Numbered from the stretch's first letter, positions 1-11,839 are shown. The stretch: 64,000 bases of DNA from an uncultured Ectothiorhodospiraceae bacterium (GCA_947259415.1 CAMYMI010000009.1:46566-110565); one strand, 5' to 3'. A program made the numbers and translations. Notes: generated by a model from the sequence alone, not told the origin.

Positions 1-1
1 C

Positions 2-718
2 CAGCCGCTGCGGGTCGGGCAGGGCAATCTGGCGTGTTTCTTCCGGGATGATGGTCTATCCGACCTGATCGGCTTTACCTATTCCGACTGGCACGCGGAA
101 GATGCGGTTGCCAACCTGATCCAGCACCTGGAAAACATCGCTGCCAAAACTGATGAAGACAATCCCATCGTGTCCATTATCATGGATGGCGAGAATGCCT
201 GGGAGCACTTCCCGGAAAACGGCTACTACTTCCTGAACGCACTCTATCAGCAGCTCTCCGAACATCCGGGTATCAAGATGACCACCTACTCAGAATACCT
301 GGAAGAAGACGCTGGTGAGATCCGCTCCCTGAACCGGCTTGTCAGCGGCAGCTGGGTCTACGGAACCTTCTCGACATGGATCGGCGATACTGACAAGAAC
401 CGCGGGTGGGACATGCTGGGTGACGCGAAGAAGGCATTTGACAAGGTCATGGCAGACAACAGCCTGGGCAGTGAGCAGCTGCTGGCCGCACAGCACCAGC
501 TGTCTATCTGCGAAGGCTCAGACTGGTTCTGGTGGTTCGGGGATTACAATCCTTCCGACACCGTCAGCGATTTCGAGCGCCTGTTCAGGGTGCATCTTTC
601 AAACCTCTATAACCTGCTGGCTATTGAGCCGCCTGAGTATCTTTCCAAGTCCTTTACCTACGGCGGAGGCGAACAGTTGGTGGGTGGTGTGATGCGCCGT
701 GGCCAGTATGGCAGCTAG
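2..718 (+). CDS. Glycoside hydrolase family 57 protein, C-terminal part
   Basis: The reading frame enters from the left edge, so the N-terminus is missing; about 238 codons remain. The motif MDGENAWEHFP is the conserved GH57 motif whose Asp is the general acid/base in this family of alpha-amylases and 4-alpha-glucanotransferases. The downstream segment rich in Trp (DWFWWFGDY) is also typical of GH57 proteins. The enzyme would cleave or transfer alpha-1,4-glucan chains in the cytoplasm. It lies 17 bases before malQ on the same strand and faces glgP, so it belongs to a glycogen/maltodextrin cluster. Exact specificity cannot be read from the C-terminal part alone. Confidence 0.85.
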   Translation, partial: QPLRVGQGNLACFFRDDGLSDLIGFTYSDWHAEDAVANLIQHLENIAAKTDEDNPIVSIIMDGENAWEHFPENGYYFLNALYQQLSEHPGIKMTTYSEYLEEDAGEIRSLNRLVSGSWVYGTFSTWIGDTDKNRGWDMLGDAKKAFDKVMADNSLGSEQLLAAQHQLSICEGSDWFWWFGDYNPSDTVSDFERLFRVHLSNLYNLLAIEPPEYLSKSFTYGGGEQLVGGVMRRGQYGS

Positions 719-735
719 CCCACCGCTCCGCGTCC

Positions 736-2247
736 ATGCGGTTGCATTACCCGTCCCCGGCTGCCACTGACACTGAATCAAGGCCGGTTCCGACATTGAA
801 AAATCGATTGCAAGCACGGCGTGCCGGGATACTGCTGCACCCGACCTCGTTACCCGGCGGCCGCAATCACGGCGACCTTGGGGCCGAGGCCAGCCGGTTT
901 GTCGATTTCCTCGCTGACTGCGGCATCAGTGTCTGGCAGACTCTGCCGCTGGGACCCACACACGAAGATGGATCACCCTACCAGTGCCTGTCGGTACATG
1001 CCGGTAACCCGGAACTGATCAGTCTGGATGACCTGGTGGTGCGTGGCTGGCTGGACGCGGCAGGGACCGACACCCATGCATGCCTGGTGAGGGCAAAGGC
1101 AGGGTTTGATAAACGAGCGGACCAGGAGGCCAGGGATGCGCTGCTGGATTTCAGGCGTCGGCACGCCTTCTGGCTCGATGACTACGCACTGTACCAGGCC
1201 ATCAGACGCGTCCACCAGGACGCATCCTGGTATACCTGGCCAGGGCCGCTGCGCAACCGTGACGACTCGGCGATCGGCGCATTCCGGAATGCGCATGCCG
1301 ACGAGATCGAGCAGGCTGGTTTCGAGCAGTTCCTTTTCTTCCTCCAGTGGCATGCCTTGCGCGACTATGCGCAACAATGCGGCATAGCCCTGTTCGGCGA
1401 CATTCCGATTTTCGTCGCGCATGACAGTGCCGATGTGTGGGCACAGCCTGAGCTGTTTTCCATGAATGCAGCCGGGGAACTGGACGTGGTGTCCGGTGTA
1501 CCGCCGGACTATTTTTCAAAAACCGGACAACGCTGGGGCAACCCGCTGTATCGCTGGGAGCAGATAGCAAATGATAACTACCGCTGGTGGCTGGAACGTT
1601 TCCGCAGTCAGTTGGAGCTGTTCGACATTATCAGGCTGGACCACTTTCGCGGCTTCGAGAAGTACTGGGAAATTCCGGCACAGGCGGAAACCGCTGTTGA
1701 GGGACGCTGGGTGGAAGGGCCGGGGGCTGCCCTGTTCGAGCGGCTGGCGGAGGAGTTCGGTGACATGCCGCTGGTGGCCGAGGACCTGGGCCTGATTACG
1801 CCCGAGGTCGATGCACTGCGTCGCCAGCTCGTGCTGCCGGGTATGAAGATACTCCAGTTCGCCTTCGATGGCGGACCTGACAACCCCTACCTGCCGCACA
1901 ACCACGAGCCTCTCGCAGTCGTCTATACCGGGACGCACGATAACGATACCAGTCTTGGCTGGTACCGAGGACTCGACAAGGCGGGCAGGCGGGCGGTTGA
2001 CGATTATCTCGGGCTGCCATCAGAACCCATGCCCTGGCCGTTGATACGTGCGGCGCTGGCCTCGGTCACCGAGCTCACCATGCTGCCGATGCAGGACATC
2101 CTGGCGCTTGACAGTGAACACCGCATGAACACCCCGGGGACGACCGCCGATAACTGGTGCTGGCGTTTCGACTGGGACCAGATCGACCCGCAACTGACCG
2201 GCCGCATGCAACACCTGATAGCGCTCTACGGCCGGTTACGGCGCTGA
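736..2247 (+). CDS. malQ: 4-alpha-glucanotransferase (amylomaltase)
   Basis: This GH77 enzyme transfers alpha-1,4-glucan segments between maltodextrins, releasing glucose. The 503-residue product carries the early LLHPTSLPGG motif, LFGDIPIFVAHDSADVW, the nucleophile region DIIRLDHFRGF, the acid/base region VAEDLGLITPEV, and THDNDT, all standard for MalQ. The length is close to the usual 500-520 residues of the short bacterial type. The ATG at 736 has no clear ribosome binding site. A TTG at 796, just before the conserved RRAGILLHP block, is an alternative start. The gene follows the GH57 gene by 17 bases and converges on glgP, with only 8 bases between the two stops. Confidence 0.93.
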   Translation: MRLHYPSPAATDTESRPVPTLKNRLQARRAGILLHPTSLPGGRNHGDLGAEASRFVDFLADCGISVWQTLPLGPTHEDGSPYQCLSVHAGNPELISLDDLVVRGWLDAAGTDTHACLVRAKAGFDKRADQEARDALLDFRRRHAFWLDDYALYQAIRRVHQDASWYTWPGPLRNRDDSAIGAFRNAHADEIEQAGFEQFLFFLQWHALRDYAQQCGIALFGDIPIFVAHDSADVWAQPELFSMNAAGELDVVSGVPPDYFSKTGQRWGNPLYRWEQIANDNYRWWLERFRSQLELFDIIRLDHFRGFEKYWEIPAQAETAVEGRWVEGPGAALFERLAEEFGDMPLVAEDLGLITPEVDALRRQLVLPGMKILQFAFDGGPDNPYLPHNHEPLAVVYTGTHDNDTSLGWYRGLDKAGRRAVDDYLGLPSEPMPWPLIRAALASVTELTMLPMQDILALDSEHRMNTPGTTADNWCWRFDWDQIDPQLTGRMQHLIALYGRLRR

Positions 2248-2255
2248 GCGGCTGC

Positions 2256-4820
2256 CTACAGCCAGATCATGTGGCCGGTTTCGAAGCGGTGACTCAGCAG
2301 TCGATGGAACGGGTAGGTGCGTATCTTGTAGAACTGCAGTCCTGACAGGGGCGGTATCAGGTCGAGTTCGAACAGTGCCTCGCCCTTGTCATTGAACCCG
2401 GCCGCCTCGAATTGAACATAATTGCGTGCCCGGAAATCCGTGTGCTCACTCTGGATGCCGATCACGCACTCGACAAGAACATCATCCGGCGTCAGTTCGC
2501 CCAGCTTGGCGGCCACCTTGATCATCAGGCTGTTGCCGGAAATGATCGAATCACCGGCGGCATCAACGCGCCGTAGTGCGACCTCGGGCCACGACCGGTT
2601 GACCTTCATTTTCCAGGCGGCGAGTTCACCTGCACCCTTGTATCCCTCGGCTGCAAAGGCCTTGCTCTGGCGGCTGGCCGGGGCGTAGTAGTTACGTATG
2701 TAGTCCCGCACCATACGTTGTGCGTTAAAGAGCGGGATGCACGATTTCATCGACGCCTTGGACAACCTGACCCAGTCCTCGGAATACCCCTGGTTCTTGC
2801 GGTCGTAATACATGGGGATCACCTGGTTCTCCAGCAGGTCAAGCAGCTCGCTGACCTCCTCGTGGTTACGATAGGTGGGATCGAAATGCGGCGCATGCGG
2901 TGCGATGGCCCAGCCATTCTCGCCGTTGTAGCCTTCGTCCCACCAGCCATCCAGGACACTCAGGTTGATGACGCCGTTCATGCCGGCCTTCTGACCCGAG
3001 GTGCCACTGGCCTCCAGCGGATATTCCGGTGTATTCAGCCAGATATCGACGCCCGTAACCAGCTTCCGTGCCAGGGCCAGGTCGTAGCCCTCCAACAGGA
3101 TGATTCGGCCGATAAAGTCGGGATGCATCGAAAATTCATGTATCTTCCTGATCAGGTCCTGGCCAGGGTTGTCATTCGGGTGTGCCTTGCCGGCAAATAT
3201 CAGGACCACCGGGCAGTCCGGGTTCTTCAGCAGGCGCTTGAGACGCTGCGGGTCGGAGAACAGGAGGGTGGCGCGTTTATAGGTCGCGAAGCGCCGCGCA
3301 AAGCCGACCGTCAGGGTGTCCGATTCACTGGCTGCCAGGTGTTTTGTCAGGTGCTCCATGAGTGCTTCGCTGCAGCCATTGCGCCGGTATTGAAGCAGTG
3401 CACGGCGCAGCACATTATCGTACAGCTCGGACTTCAGCGACTGGCGCAGACTCCAGTAGCTGTGGTCGGGGATCTCATCCACGTGTTTCCAGTAGTCCTC
3501 GTTAAGCAGTTCATCACGCCAGGCGCGTCCAAAGTTCATGTCATATAGGTTCGACCATTCTCGGGCGAGGAAGGTAGGCAGATGTACGCCGTTGGTGACA
3601 TAGCCGATGGGGTTCTCCTCGTGCGGGACCTGTGGCCAGATATAGTGCTCCATCTGCGATGCAACGCCGCCGTGAATGCGGCTGACACCGTTATGGAAAC
3701 GCGAGCCGCGCAGGGCCAGCGCCGTCTGGTTAAAACTGCCGGTATTGCCAGGTGAGGCCCCCAGTTCCAGGAACTGCTGCATATCGACGCCCAGTTCCTT
3801 TATGTATTCCTTGAAGTAACCGCTGACCAGGCCATGATCGAAGATGTCATGCCCGGCGGCTACCGGCGTATGCGTAGTGAATACCGTGCAGGCCGCCACT
3901 GCTTCCAGGGCGGTGGGGAAGTCATAGCCCTGTTGAACCAGTTCGCGGCAGCGCTCCAGAATCTGGAATGCCGAATGACCCTCGTTGATATGCCAGACAG
4001 TGGGCTTGATGCCCAGCTTCCTGAGTGCATGCACGCCACCGATGCCGAGCACAATCTCCTGCAATATACGGGTATTCTTGTCACCCCCGTATAACTGGTG
4101 GGTGATGATGCGGTCATGTTCCTGGTTTGTTTTCAGGTCACTGTCGAGCAGGTAGAGATTGATATGTCCGGCCTTTGCCTTCCAGACATGCAGAGAGACC
4201 GTGCGCTCCGGGAGTTCGACATCCACCACCAGCGGCTTGCCCTCGTCTTCCTCTACCCGGGTGAGCGGGAGCTGCTGAAAATCTGAGGGCGTATAGTGTG
4301 CCAGCTGGTTGCCGTGTTCATCGATGGTCTGGGTGAAGTATCCCTGCCGGTAGAGGATGCCAACCGCAACAAAGGGGATCCCGAGATCACTGGCGGCCTT
4401 GCAATGGTCGCCGGCAAGGATGCCGAGGCCGCCAGAGTAAATCGGCAGGCTTTCGTGAAAACCGAACTCTGCACAAAAGTAGGCAACCAGGTCGCTTTCG
4501 GGGTCCAGGTATTTCCGGATGAGCGGGTGGGTGCCCTGCTCATTGTAGGTGTCATATGCTGACAGGACACGATTGAAATCCTCCATGAACACACGGTCAT
4601 TGGCAGCCTGTTCGAGTCGTGACTGTGAGATCCGTCTGAGGAAGGTCTTGGGATTGTGTCCGCATGTTCCCCAGAGTTCCTGATCAAGCCGGGTAAACAG
4701 CCGGCGTACCTGGCGGTCCCAGCTGTAGAGCAGATCGCTGGCCAGTTCTTCCAAACGCTCGAGCGCCTCCGGAATACGGGGTTGAACTTCAAGGGTAAAG
4801 CGTGTGCCAGACATATGCAT
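2256..4820 (-). CDS. glgP: Alpha-glucan phosphorylase
   Basis: This enzyme phosphorolyses alpha-1,4-glucans such as glycogen to glucose-1-phosphate, using pyridoxal phosphate. The 854-residue protein is of the bacterial/archaeal type with an N-terminal DUF3417-like segment (residues about 10-110, with SDLLYSWDR), then the glucan phosphorylase core with WHINEGHSAF and THTPVAAGHD. The PLP-lysine region is GTSGQKAGMNG, followed by LDGWWDEGY. Start codons ATG at 4820 and 4814 are both possible; MSGTRFTLEV reads like the natural N-terminus. It is convergent with malQ, and together with the GH57 gene forms a glucan turnover cluster. Confidence 0.92.
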   Translation of the reverse strand: MHMSGTRFTLEVQPRIPEALERLEELASDLLYSWDRQVRRLFTRLDQELWGTCGHNPKTFLRRISQSRLEQAANDRVFMEDFNRVLSAYDTYNEQGTHPLIRKYLDPESDLVAYFCAEFGFHESLPIYSGGLGILAGDHCKAASDLGIPFVAVGILYRQGYFTQTIDEHGNQLAHYTPSDFQQLPLTRVEEDEGKPLVVDVELPERTVSLHVWKAKAGHINLYLLDSDLKTNQEHDRIITHQLYGGDKNTRILQEIVLGIGGVHALRKLGIKPTVWHINEGHSAFQILERCRELVQQGYDFPTALEAVAACTVFTTHTPVAAGHDIFDHGLVSGYFKEYIKELGVDMQQFLELGASPGNTGSFNQTALALRGSRFHNGVSRIHGGVASQMEHYIWPQVPHEENPIGYVTNGVHLPTFLAREWSNLYDMNFGRAWRDELLNEDYWKHVDEIPDHSYWSLRQSLKSELYDNVLRRALLQYRRNGCSEALMEHLTKHLAASESDTLTVGFARRFATYKRATLLFSDPQRLKRLLKNPDCPVVLIFAGKAHPNDNPGQDLIRKIHEFSMHPDFIGRIILLEGYDLALARKLVTGVDIWLNTPEYPLEASGTSGQKAGMNGVINLSVLDGWWDEGYNGENGWAIAPHAPHFDPTYRNHEEVSELLDLLENQVIPMYYDRKNQGYSEDWVRLSKASMKSCIPLFNAQRMVRDYIRNYYAPASRQSKAFAAEGYKGAGELAAWKMKVNRSWPEVALRRVDAAGDSIISGNSLMIKVAAKLGELTPDDVLVECVIGIQSEHTDFRARNYVQFEAAGFNDKGEALFELDLIPPLSGLQFYKIRTYPFHRLLSHRFETGHMIWL

Positions 4821-4919
4821 TCCTTGGTTAAGTTGGTCAAAGCCGTGTTTACAGTAACACGCACCGGAGTCAGTAACGCAGCTTGCGGACCCGATCGTCT
4901 GCTACCGGTCGTTCAATTA

Positions 4920-5005
4920 TGGTGCCGAGGGCGAGAGTCGAACTCGCACGACCAATGGCCACCTGATTTTGAGTCAGGCGCGTCTACCAGTTCCGCCACC
5001 CCGGC
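4920..5005 (-). tRNA. tRNA-Leu (anticodon CAA)
   Basis: On the minus strand the sequence begins GCCGGGGTGGCGGAACTGG, has the long variable arm of a class II tRNA, the anticodon loop CTCAAAA (anticodon CAA) closed by CCTGA/TCAGG, a TTCGACT T-loop, and ends with an encoded CCA. The acceptor arms GCCGGGG and CTCTCGGC-type 3' strand pair with one G-U. It stands alone between glgP and queA. Confidence 0.95.
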
Positions 5006-5081
5006 AGGGAGGGGATAGTATAAGCAAACACCACGTACGGGAAAACTATACTCTGCATGCCCTGTGCTACCATGCCGCGCC

Positions 5082-7245
<2,164 letters not shown>

Positions 7246-7257
7246 TAGCCGGCTGCT

Positions 7258-7289
7258 GGCCAGGCCCGGATCTGCAACCGGCCCTGGCC
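7258..7289. terminator. Strong inverted repeat between tgt and yajC, possible terminator
   Basis: GGCCAGG at 7258-7264 pairs with CCTGGCC at 7283-7289, and CCGG at 7266-7269 with CCGG at 7278-7281, with a single C-C mismatch and an 8-base loop. It is followed by TTCCACTTTT, a broken T-tract. It could be a weak intrinsic terminator or an RNA stabiliser that uncouples tgt from yajC-secDF. No promoter between it and yajC was recognised with confidence. Confidence 0.45.
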
Positions 7290-7329
7290 TTCCACTTTTA
7301 AAGATACACACGGGAGTGAGAGCACAGTC

Positions 7330-7659
7330 ATGAGTTTCTTTATCTCTGATGCATGGGCGCAGGCGGCGCCACAGGGTCAGGCAGACCCGCTGATCAGCTT
7401 TCTGCCACTGATTTTCATCTTTGTGGTGTTCTATTTCCTGCTGATACGCCCGCAGAGCAAGAAGGCCAAGGAACACAAAAAGATGGTTGAGGCGCTTGCC
7501 AAGGGCGATGAAGTGGTAACCAATGGCGGCCTGCTCGGCAAGATCAGCAAGGTGGGCGACAATTTCGTGGAGCTGGAGGTTGCCGAGGGTACCCGGGTAA
7601 TGATTCAGCGCCAGGCCGTTGCCAATCTGATGCCCAAGGGGACTGTCAAGGAATCCTAG
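7330..7659 (+). CDS. yajC: Preprotein translocase subunit YajC
   Basis: YajC is a small inner-membrane partner of SecDF in the Sec holotranslocon. The 109-residue protein has one N-terminal membrane helix (about residues 20-41, LISFLPLIFIFVVFYFLLI) followed directly by RPQSKKAKEHKKM, the diagnostic YajC motif, and then a small KGDEVVTNGG domain. The length is normal. A GGGAGTGAG ribosome binding region lies upstream. It is 27 bases before secD and is presumably co-transcribed with it. Confidence 0.96.
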   Translation: MSFFISDAWAQAAPQGQADPLISFLPLIFIFVVFYFLLIRPQSKKAKEHKKMVEALAKGDEVVTNGGLLGKISKVGDNFVELEVAEGTRVMIQRQAVANLMPKGTVKES

Positions 7660-7686
7660 TTTTCCTGCCAACAAGGAATTCAATGC

Positions 7687-9546
7687 ATGATTAACAAGAC
7701 TCCCCTGTGGAAGAACCTGCTGATCATCGCCGTGCTGCTGGTCGGAATGCTGTATGCCTTGCCGAACATCTATGGCGAGGACCCGGCTCTGCAGATCACC
7801 GATGCGCGTGCCGGCACGGTGGAGGCCAGTCTGAAAGACACTGTCGTGCGGGTGCTCGATGAAGCGGGTATTACCTACAAGAGCATTGAGGCGAGCGACC
7901 GGCAACTGCTGGTGCGCTTTCCGGATACCGAGATACAGCTCAAGGCCGTCGATTTCGTCAAGGCCGGCCTGGGTTCCCGCTTTGTCGTGGCCCTCAACCT
8001 GGCGCCCGCGACGCCGGACTGGCTGCAGGCGGTCAATGCCCTGCCGATGTACCTGGGACTGGACCTGCGCGGCGGTGTGCACTTCCTTATGGAAGTAGAT
8101 ATGGATGCCGCTGTAGCACAGGCCATCGAGCGTTATGCCGGTGATTTTCGCACCTTGCTGCGCGAGGCGAAGATTCGCTACGCCATGATCCGGGCCGGGC
8201 AGGAAGATGTGCAGATCGTGTTTGGCGATGCTGAAGCACGTACTGCTGCCGATAATTTGATAGGCGAGGAGTTCCCGGACCTGGAACGCGGGATGCAGGA
8301 CACCGATCAGGAACGCCCGGCTATCCTCATCAAGCCCGGTGAGCGTGAAATCCAGGAGATCCGCAAGTTCGCCCTGCAGCAGAATATCCTGACGCTGCGC
8401 AACCGCGTCAACGAACTGGGCGTGGCGGAGCCTGTGATCCAGCAGCAGGGCAGCAAGCGTGTGGTCGTGCAGCTGCCAGGCATTCAGGACACCGCACGTG
8501 CCAAGCGCATACTGGGGGCTACGGCAACACTCGAGTATCGTGCGGTCGACATTGAGCATGACATCGAGCGCGCGTTGGCTGGCAAGGTCCCCGCGGGCTC
8601 CCGGCTGTACTACGAACGTAATGGCAATCCGGTCCTGCTGAAGAAGCGGGTGATTGTCACCGGCGACCAGATCATAAACGCCCGGTCAGGCTTTGACCAG
8701 AACTCCGGTTCACCAAACGTAACGGTCATGCTTGATGGCAAGGGTGCGCGCAAGATGCTCGCCTTTACCAAGGAGAGCGTGGGCAAGCCCATGGCAGTGG
8801 TGTTCATCGAGAACAAGACGGAAACGAAAATCGTCGACGGTGAGCCGGTTCGCACCACCAGGAAGGTGGAGGAGGTGGTTAGTGTCGCTACCATCCGTGA
8901 CGTGTTCAGCAAGCGCTTCCAGACCACCGGGCTGGACAGCCCGCAGGAGGCGCGGGAACTGGCCCTGGTGCTGCGCTCCGGCGCATTGGCGGCCCCGATC
9001 GAGATTATCGAGGAACGCACAGTCGGTCCCAGCCTCGGCAGGGAGAATATTGACCAGGGTTTCAAGTCGGTGGTCATCGGCTTCTGTGCGGTACTGGTTT
9101 TCATGGCGCTTTACTACCGGGTGTTTGGCCTGGTCGCGGACCTCGCCCTGGCCCTGAACCTGGTGCTGATTGTGGCCATCCTGTCAATGCTGCAGGCCAC
9201 CCTGACACTTCCCGGTATTGCCGGTATCGTCCTGACGGTCGGTATGGCAGTTGACGCCAACGTACTGATCTTCGAGCGTATTCGCGAGGAATTGCGTAAC
9301 GGTAACAGCCCGCAGGCCAGTATCGCGTCAGGCTATGAAAAGGCCTTCTCGACCATTGCCGATGCCAATGTCACCACCCTGATCGCGGCCGTGGTGTTGT
9401 TGAGCTTTGGCACCGGGCCCATCAAGGGATTCGCGGTCACGCTGTCGATCGGCATTCTGTCTTCCATGTTCACCGCCATCTTGGGCACCCGGGCGGTGAT
9501 TAACCTGATCTACGGCGGCCGGCGTGTCGCCAAACTGATGATCTGA
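7687..9546 (+). CDS. secD: Protein translocase subunit SecD
   Basis: SecD uses the proton motive force to help pull proteins across the inner membrane late in Sec export. The 619-residue product has an N-terminal membrane helix (KNLLIIAVLLVGMLYALPN), a large periplasmic P1 domain starting near LGLDLRGGVHF, and a C-terminal set of membrane helices containing GMAVDANVLIFERIREE, the conserved RND-type TM4 motif. The length is typical of gammaproteobacteria. An AAGGA site lies just before the ATG. secF follows after 24 bases. Confidence 0.97.
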   Translation: MINKTPLWKNLLIIAVLLVGMLYALPNIYGEDPALQITDARAGTVEASLKDTVVRVLDEAGITYKSIEASDRQLLVRFPDTEIQLKAVDFVKAGLGSRFVVALNLAPATPDWLQAVNALPMYLGLDLRGGVHFLMEVDMDAAVAQAIERYAGDFRTLLREAKIRYAMIRAGQEDVQIVFGDAEARTAADNLIGEEFPDLERGMQDTDQERPAILIKPGEREIQEIRKFALQQNILTLRNRVNELGVAEPVIQQQGSKRVVVQLPGIQDTARAKRILGATATLEYRAVDIEHDIERALAGKVPAGSRLYYERNGNPVLLKKRVIVTGDQIINARSGFDQNSGSPNVTVMLDGKGARKMLAFTKESVGKPMAVVFIENKTETKIVDGEPVRTTRKVEEVVSVATIRDVFSKRFQTTGLDSPQEARELALVLRSGALAAPIEIIEERTVGPSLGRENIDQGFKSVVIGFCAVLVFMALYYRVFGLVADLALALNLVLIVAILSMLQATLTLPGIAGIVLTVGMAVDANVLIFERIREELRNGNSPQASIASGYEKAFSTIADANVTTLIAAVVLLSFGTGPIKGFAVTLSIGILSSMFTAILGTRAVINLIYGGRRVAKLMI

Positions 9547-9570
9547 GCCTCAATCTAGAAGGTCCCGCTG

Positions 9571-10509
9571 ATGGATATACTCAAGCACAACCTGGCAATC
9601 GACTTCATGGGCAAGCGGCGCTATGCCGCGATCCTCTCCGGCCTGCTGGTCATTTTGGCCATCGGCGCCATGGTGACGCGTGGTTTCAATTTCGGCATCG
9701 ACTTCACCGGCGGGACCCTGATCGAGGTCGGTTATCCGCAAGCCGTTGACCTGGGGGAGGTACGTTCCGTACTGCTCGATGGCGGTTATGCCGATGCCCA
9801 GGCACAGCATTTTGGTACCTCACGGGATGTACTGGTGAGGATGGCACCCCGCGAGGGCGTGGCAAACGCACGACTCAGCGAAGAGGTCCTCGGCGCCCTG
9901 CGCAAGGGTGACCCCGGTGTCGAGATGCGGCGCGTGGAGTTCGTGGGCCCGCAGGTGGGTGAGGAACTCACCGAGCAGGGCGGTCTCGCCATGATTTACG
10001 CCCTTTTCGGGATACTGATCTACATCGTGGTGCGCTTCAACTTCCGGTTTGCCCCGGGTGCCGTTATTGCCCTGATTCATGATGTGCTGATCGTTATGGG
10101 CATCTTTTCGGTCTGGCAGTTCGAGTTTGACCTGACCGTGCTGGCGGCACTGCTCGCGGTCATCGGTTACTCGCTGAACGACACTATCGTAGTGTTCGAC
10201 CGGATCCGTGAAAATTTCCGCAAAATGCGCAAGGGCACACCGCAGGAGATTATCAATACCTCGATCAACCAGACACTGTCACGCACTATGATGACCTCCC
10301 TGACCACCCTGCTTGTGCTGGTGGCGCTGTTTATTTTTGGCGGCGAGGTCATCCATTCGTTCTCGATTGCCCTCATCCTCGGCGTGCTGGTCGGCACCTA
10401 CTCATCGATCTATGTCGCCAGTCCCACGGCCCTGGTACTCGGAATCAGCAAGGCAGACCTCATGCCGGTCAAGAAGGAAGGCGCCGGGCGGGAAGAGATT
10501 GCTCCCTGA
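9571..10509 (+). CDS. secF: Protein translocase subunit SecF
   Basis: SecF is the partner of SecD. The 312-residue protein shows FNFGIDFTGGTLIEV after the first membrane helix, a short periplasmic domain, and five more helices with the conserved GYSLNDTIVVFDRIREN motif. The length matches the family (about 310-325). It is the last gene of the queA-to-secF block; no clear intrinsic terminator was seen after it. Confidence 0.97.
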   Translation: MDILKHNLAIDFMGKRRYAAILSGLLVILAIGAMVTRGFNFGIDFTGGTLIEVGYPQAVDLGEVRSVLLDGGYADAQAQHFGTSRDVLVRMAPREGVANARLSEEVLGALRKGDPGVEMRRVEFVGPQVGEELTEQGGLAMIYALFGILIYIVVRFNFRFAPGAVIALIHDVLIVMGIFSVWQFEFDLTVLAALLAVIGYSLNDTIVVFDRIRENFRKMRKGTPQEIINTSINQTLSRTMMTSLTTLLVLVALFIFGGEVIHSFSIALILGVLVGTYSSIYVASPTALVLGISKADLMPVKKEGAGREEIAP

Positions 10510-10534
10510 ATGACTGGCGCGGGGCGCGCCGGCC

Positions 10535-10744
10535 TCAGGCCTCTCGGCTCACCTGCGGGAGCCGCGGGAAGGGGATGATGCAGGCTGTGGGCCGGTGTGC
10601 CTTAGTGGCCCGGTGGACGCCGAGGATGTCCATTGCGCCCGTCTGACTGGTGCTGCAGGCCTCGTGGGTGAACTCGCGCATTCCATCCAGCACATCGCGC
10701 ATGATCAGTTCCAGGGCACAACCGTTGATTCGTCTGTCTTTCAT
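10535..10744 (-). CDS. Small hypothetical protein
   Basis: This 69-codon frame, starting MKDRRINGCALEL, occupies most of the first half of the 423-base gap between secF and suhB. Its codons show the strong G/C third-position preference of neighbouring genes, which argues that it is real. A TTG four codons upstream would be an alternative start; neither has a good ribosome binding site. The bases just upstream of it (around 10745-10785) are AT-rich and could hold a promoter. No domain, signal peptide or membrane helix is visible. I do not recognise the family. The remaining stretch up to suhB shows nothing I can name. Confidence 0.4.
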   Translation of the reverse strand: MKDRRINGCALELIMRDVLDGMREFTHEACSTSQTGAMDILGVHRATKAHRPTACIIPFPRLPQVSREA

Positions 10745-10932
10745 GCGCTTATACAATTAAGTTAAGTCTATTTATTATCACCATGGTGCTGTCCCCGCGC
10801 CGGGCATGGCTGTCTGCCACGCTACCTTGGGATCGGCGCAACGCGGTCAAACTTGAACCCCCTGGAACCCCTGTCAGGAGTGGCTGGCACACAGCTGCCA
10901 TCAGGCCTGCCGGGACCGTAACGGCAGCGGAT

Positions 10933-11733
10933 TCAGGCCTTGGCCAGTGACTCGGTGACGTGGGGCCGGATGGCCTTGAGAATAACGGGAAACAGCTTGG
11001 GCGTAGCCGCGACGATATTGCCGTGTTGCAGGTGGTCGTGCCCGCCGACGAGATCACCGGACAATCCGCCGGCCTCCTGGATCAACAGCACCCCGGCCGC
11101 CATGTCCCAGATGTTGAGACCGATTTCCCAGAAGCCGTCCAGGCGTCCGGCGGCGACATAGGCGAGATCAAGTGCGGCCGAGCCGGCCCGGCGGATCCCG
11201 GCCGCCTGCGGAAACAGTGCCCGAAACATCTCGAGATAGGCATCCAGGTGTTGCTGGCTCTTGAACGGAAAACCGGTGCCCAGCAGGGCTCCATCCAGGT
11301 GGCGGCGTGCCGTTACCCGGATACGATGGTCGTTCAGGAGCGCCCCGGAACCGCGGCTGGCGGTGAACAATTCCTGTCTGAGCGGATCATAGATAACGGC
11401 TTGTTCCAGGCGTCCCCTGTGGCGCAGGGCAATCGAGACCGCGAAGTGCGGGAAGCCGTGCAGGAAGTTTGTAGTGCCGTCCAGCGGATCGATGATCCAC
11501 TGGTACTCGTCGCCCTGACGGAGACCGCTCTCCTCGGCGAGGATGCCGTGATCCGGATAGGCCTTGCGCAAGGTATAAATGATTTCCTGTTCGGCCTGGC
11601 GGTCGACCTCGCTGACGAAGTCATTGTGTTCCTTGGATTGTACCGTGAGGCGGTCGAGCCGGTCGAAATGACGGACGATAATATTACCTGCACCGCGGGC
11701 GGCACGAACCGCTATATTCAGCATGGGATGCAT
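10933..11733 (-). CDS. suhB: Inositol-1-monophosphatase family protein
   Basis: SuhB-type phosphatases hydrolyse inositol-1-phosphate; in Gammaproteobacteria SuhB also joins the rRNA antitermination complex. The 266-residue protein has the metal-binding Glu motif AEESG, the WIIDPLDGTTNF signature, and the second signature WDMAAGVLLIQEAGG. The length equals the E. coli protein. It is the most downstream gene of the minus-strand block, 106 bases after the DUF3106 gene, and sits tail to tail with the secDF block apart from the small ORF. Which of the two roles matters here cannot be read from the sequence. Confidence 0.93.
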   Translation of the reverse strand: MHPMLNIAVRAARGAGNIIVRHFDRLDRLTVQSKEHNDFVSEVDRQAEQEIIYTLRKAYPDHGILAEESGLRQGDEYQWIIDPLDGTTNFLHGFPHFAVSIALRHRGRLEQAVIYDPLRQELFTASRGSGALLNDHRIRVTARRHLDGALLGTGFPFKSQQHLDAYLEMFRALFPQAAGIRRAGSAALDLAYVAAGRLDGFWEIGLNIWDMAAGVLLIQEAGGLSGDLVGGHDHLQHGNIVAATPKLFPVILKAIRPHVTESLAKA

Positions 11734-11839
11734 GGTGTAGTGGCCTGATGAAGTCGGGTTGATGAAGGAGGGCCGCAGAGAATAGCAGAGATGCTATCTG
11801 GGCGGAATGTTCCGTCCTGTAACAGCGTCCCGTCAGCGG

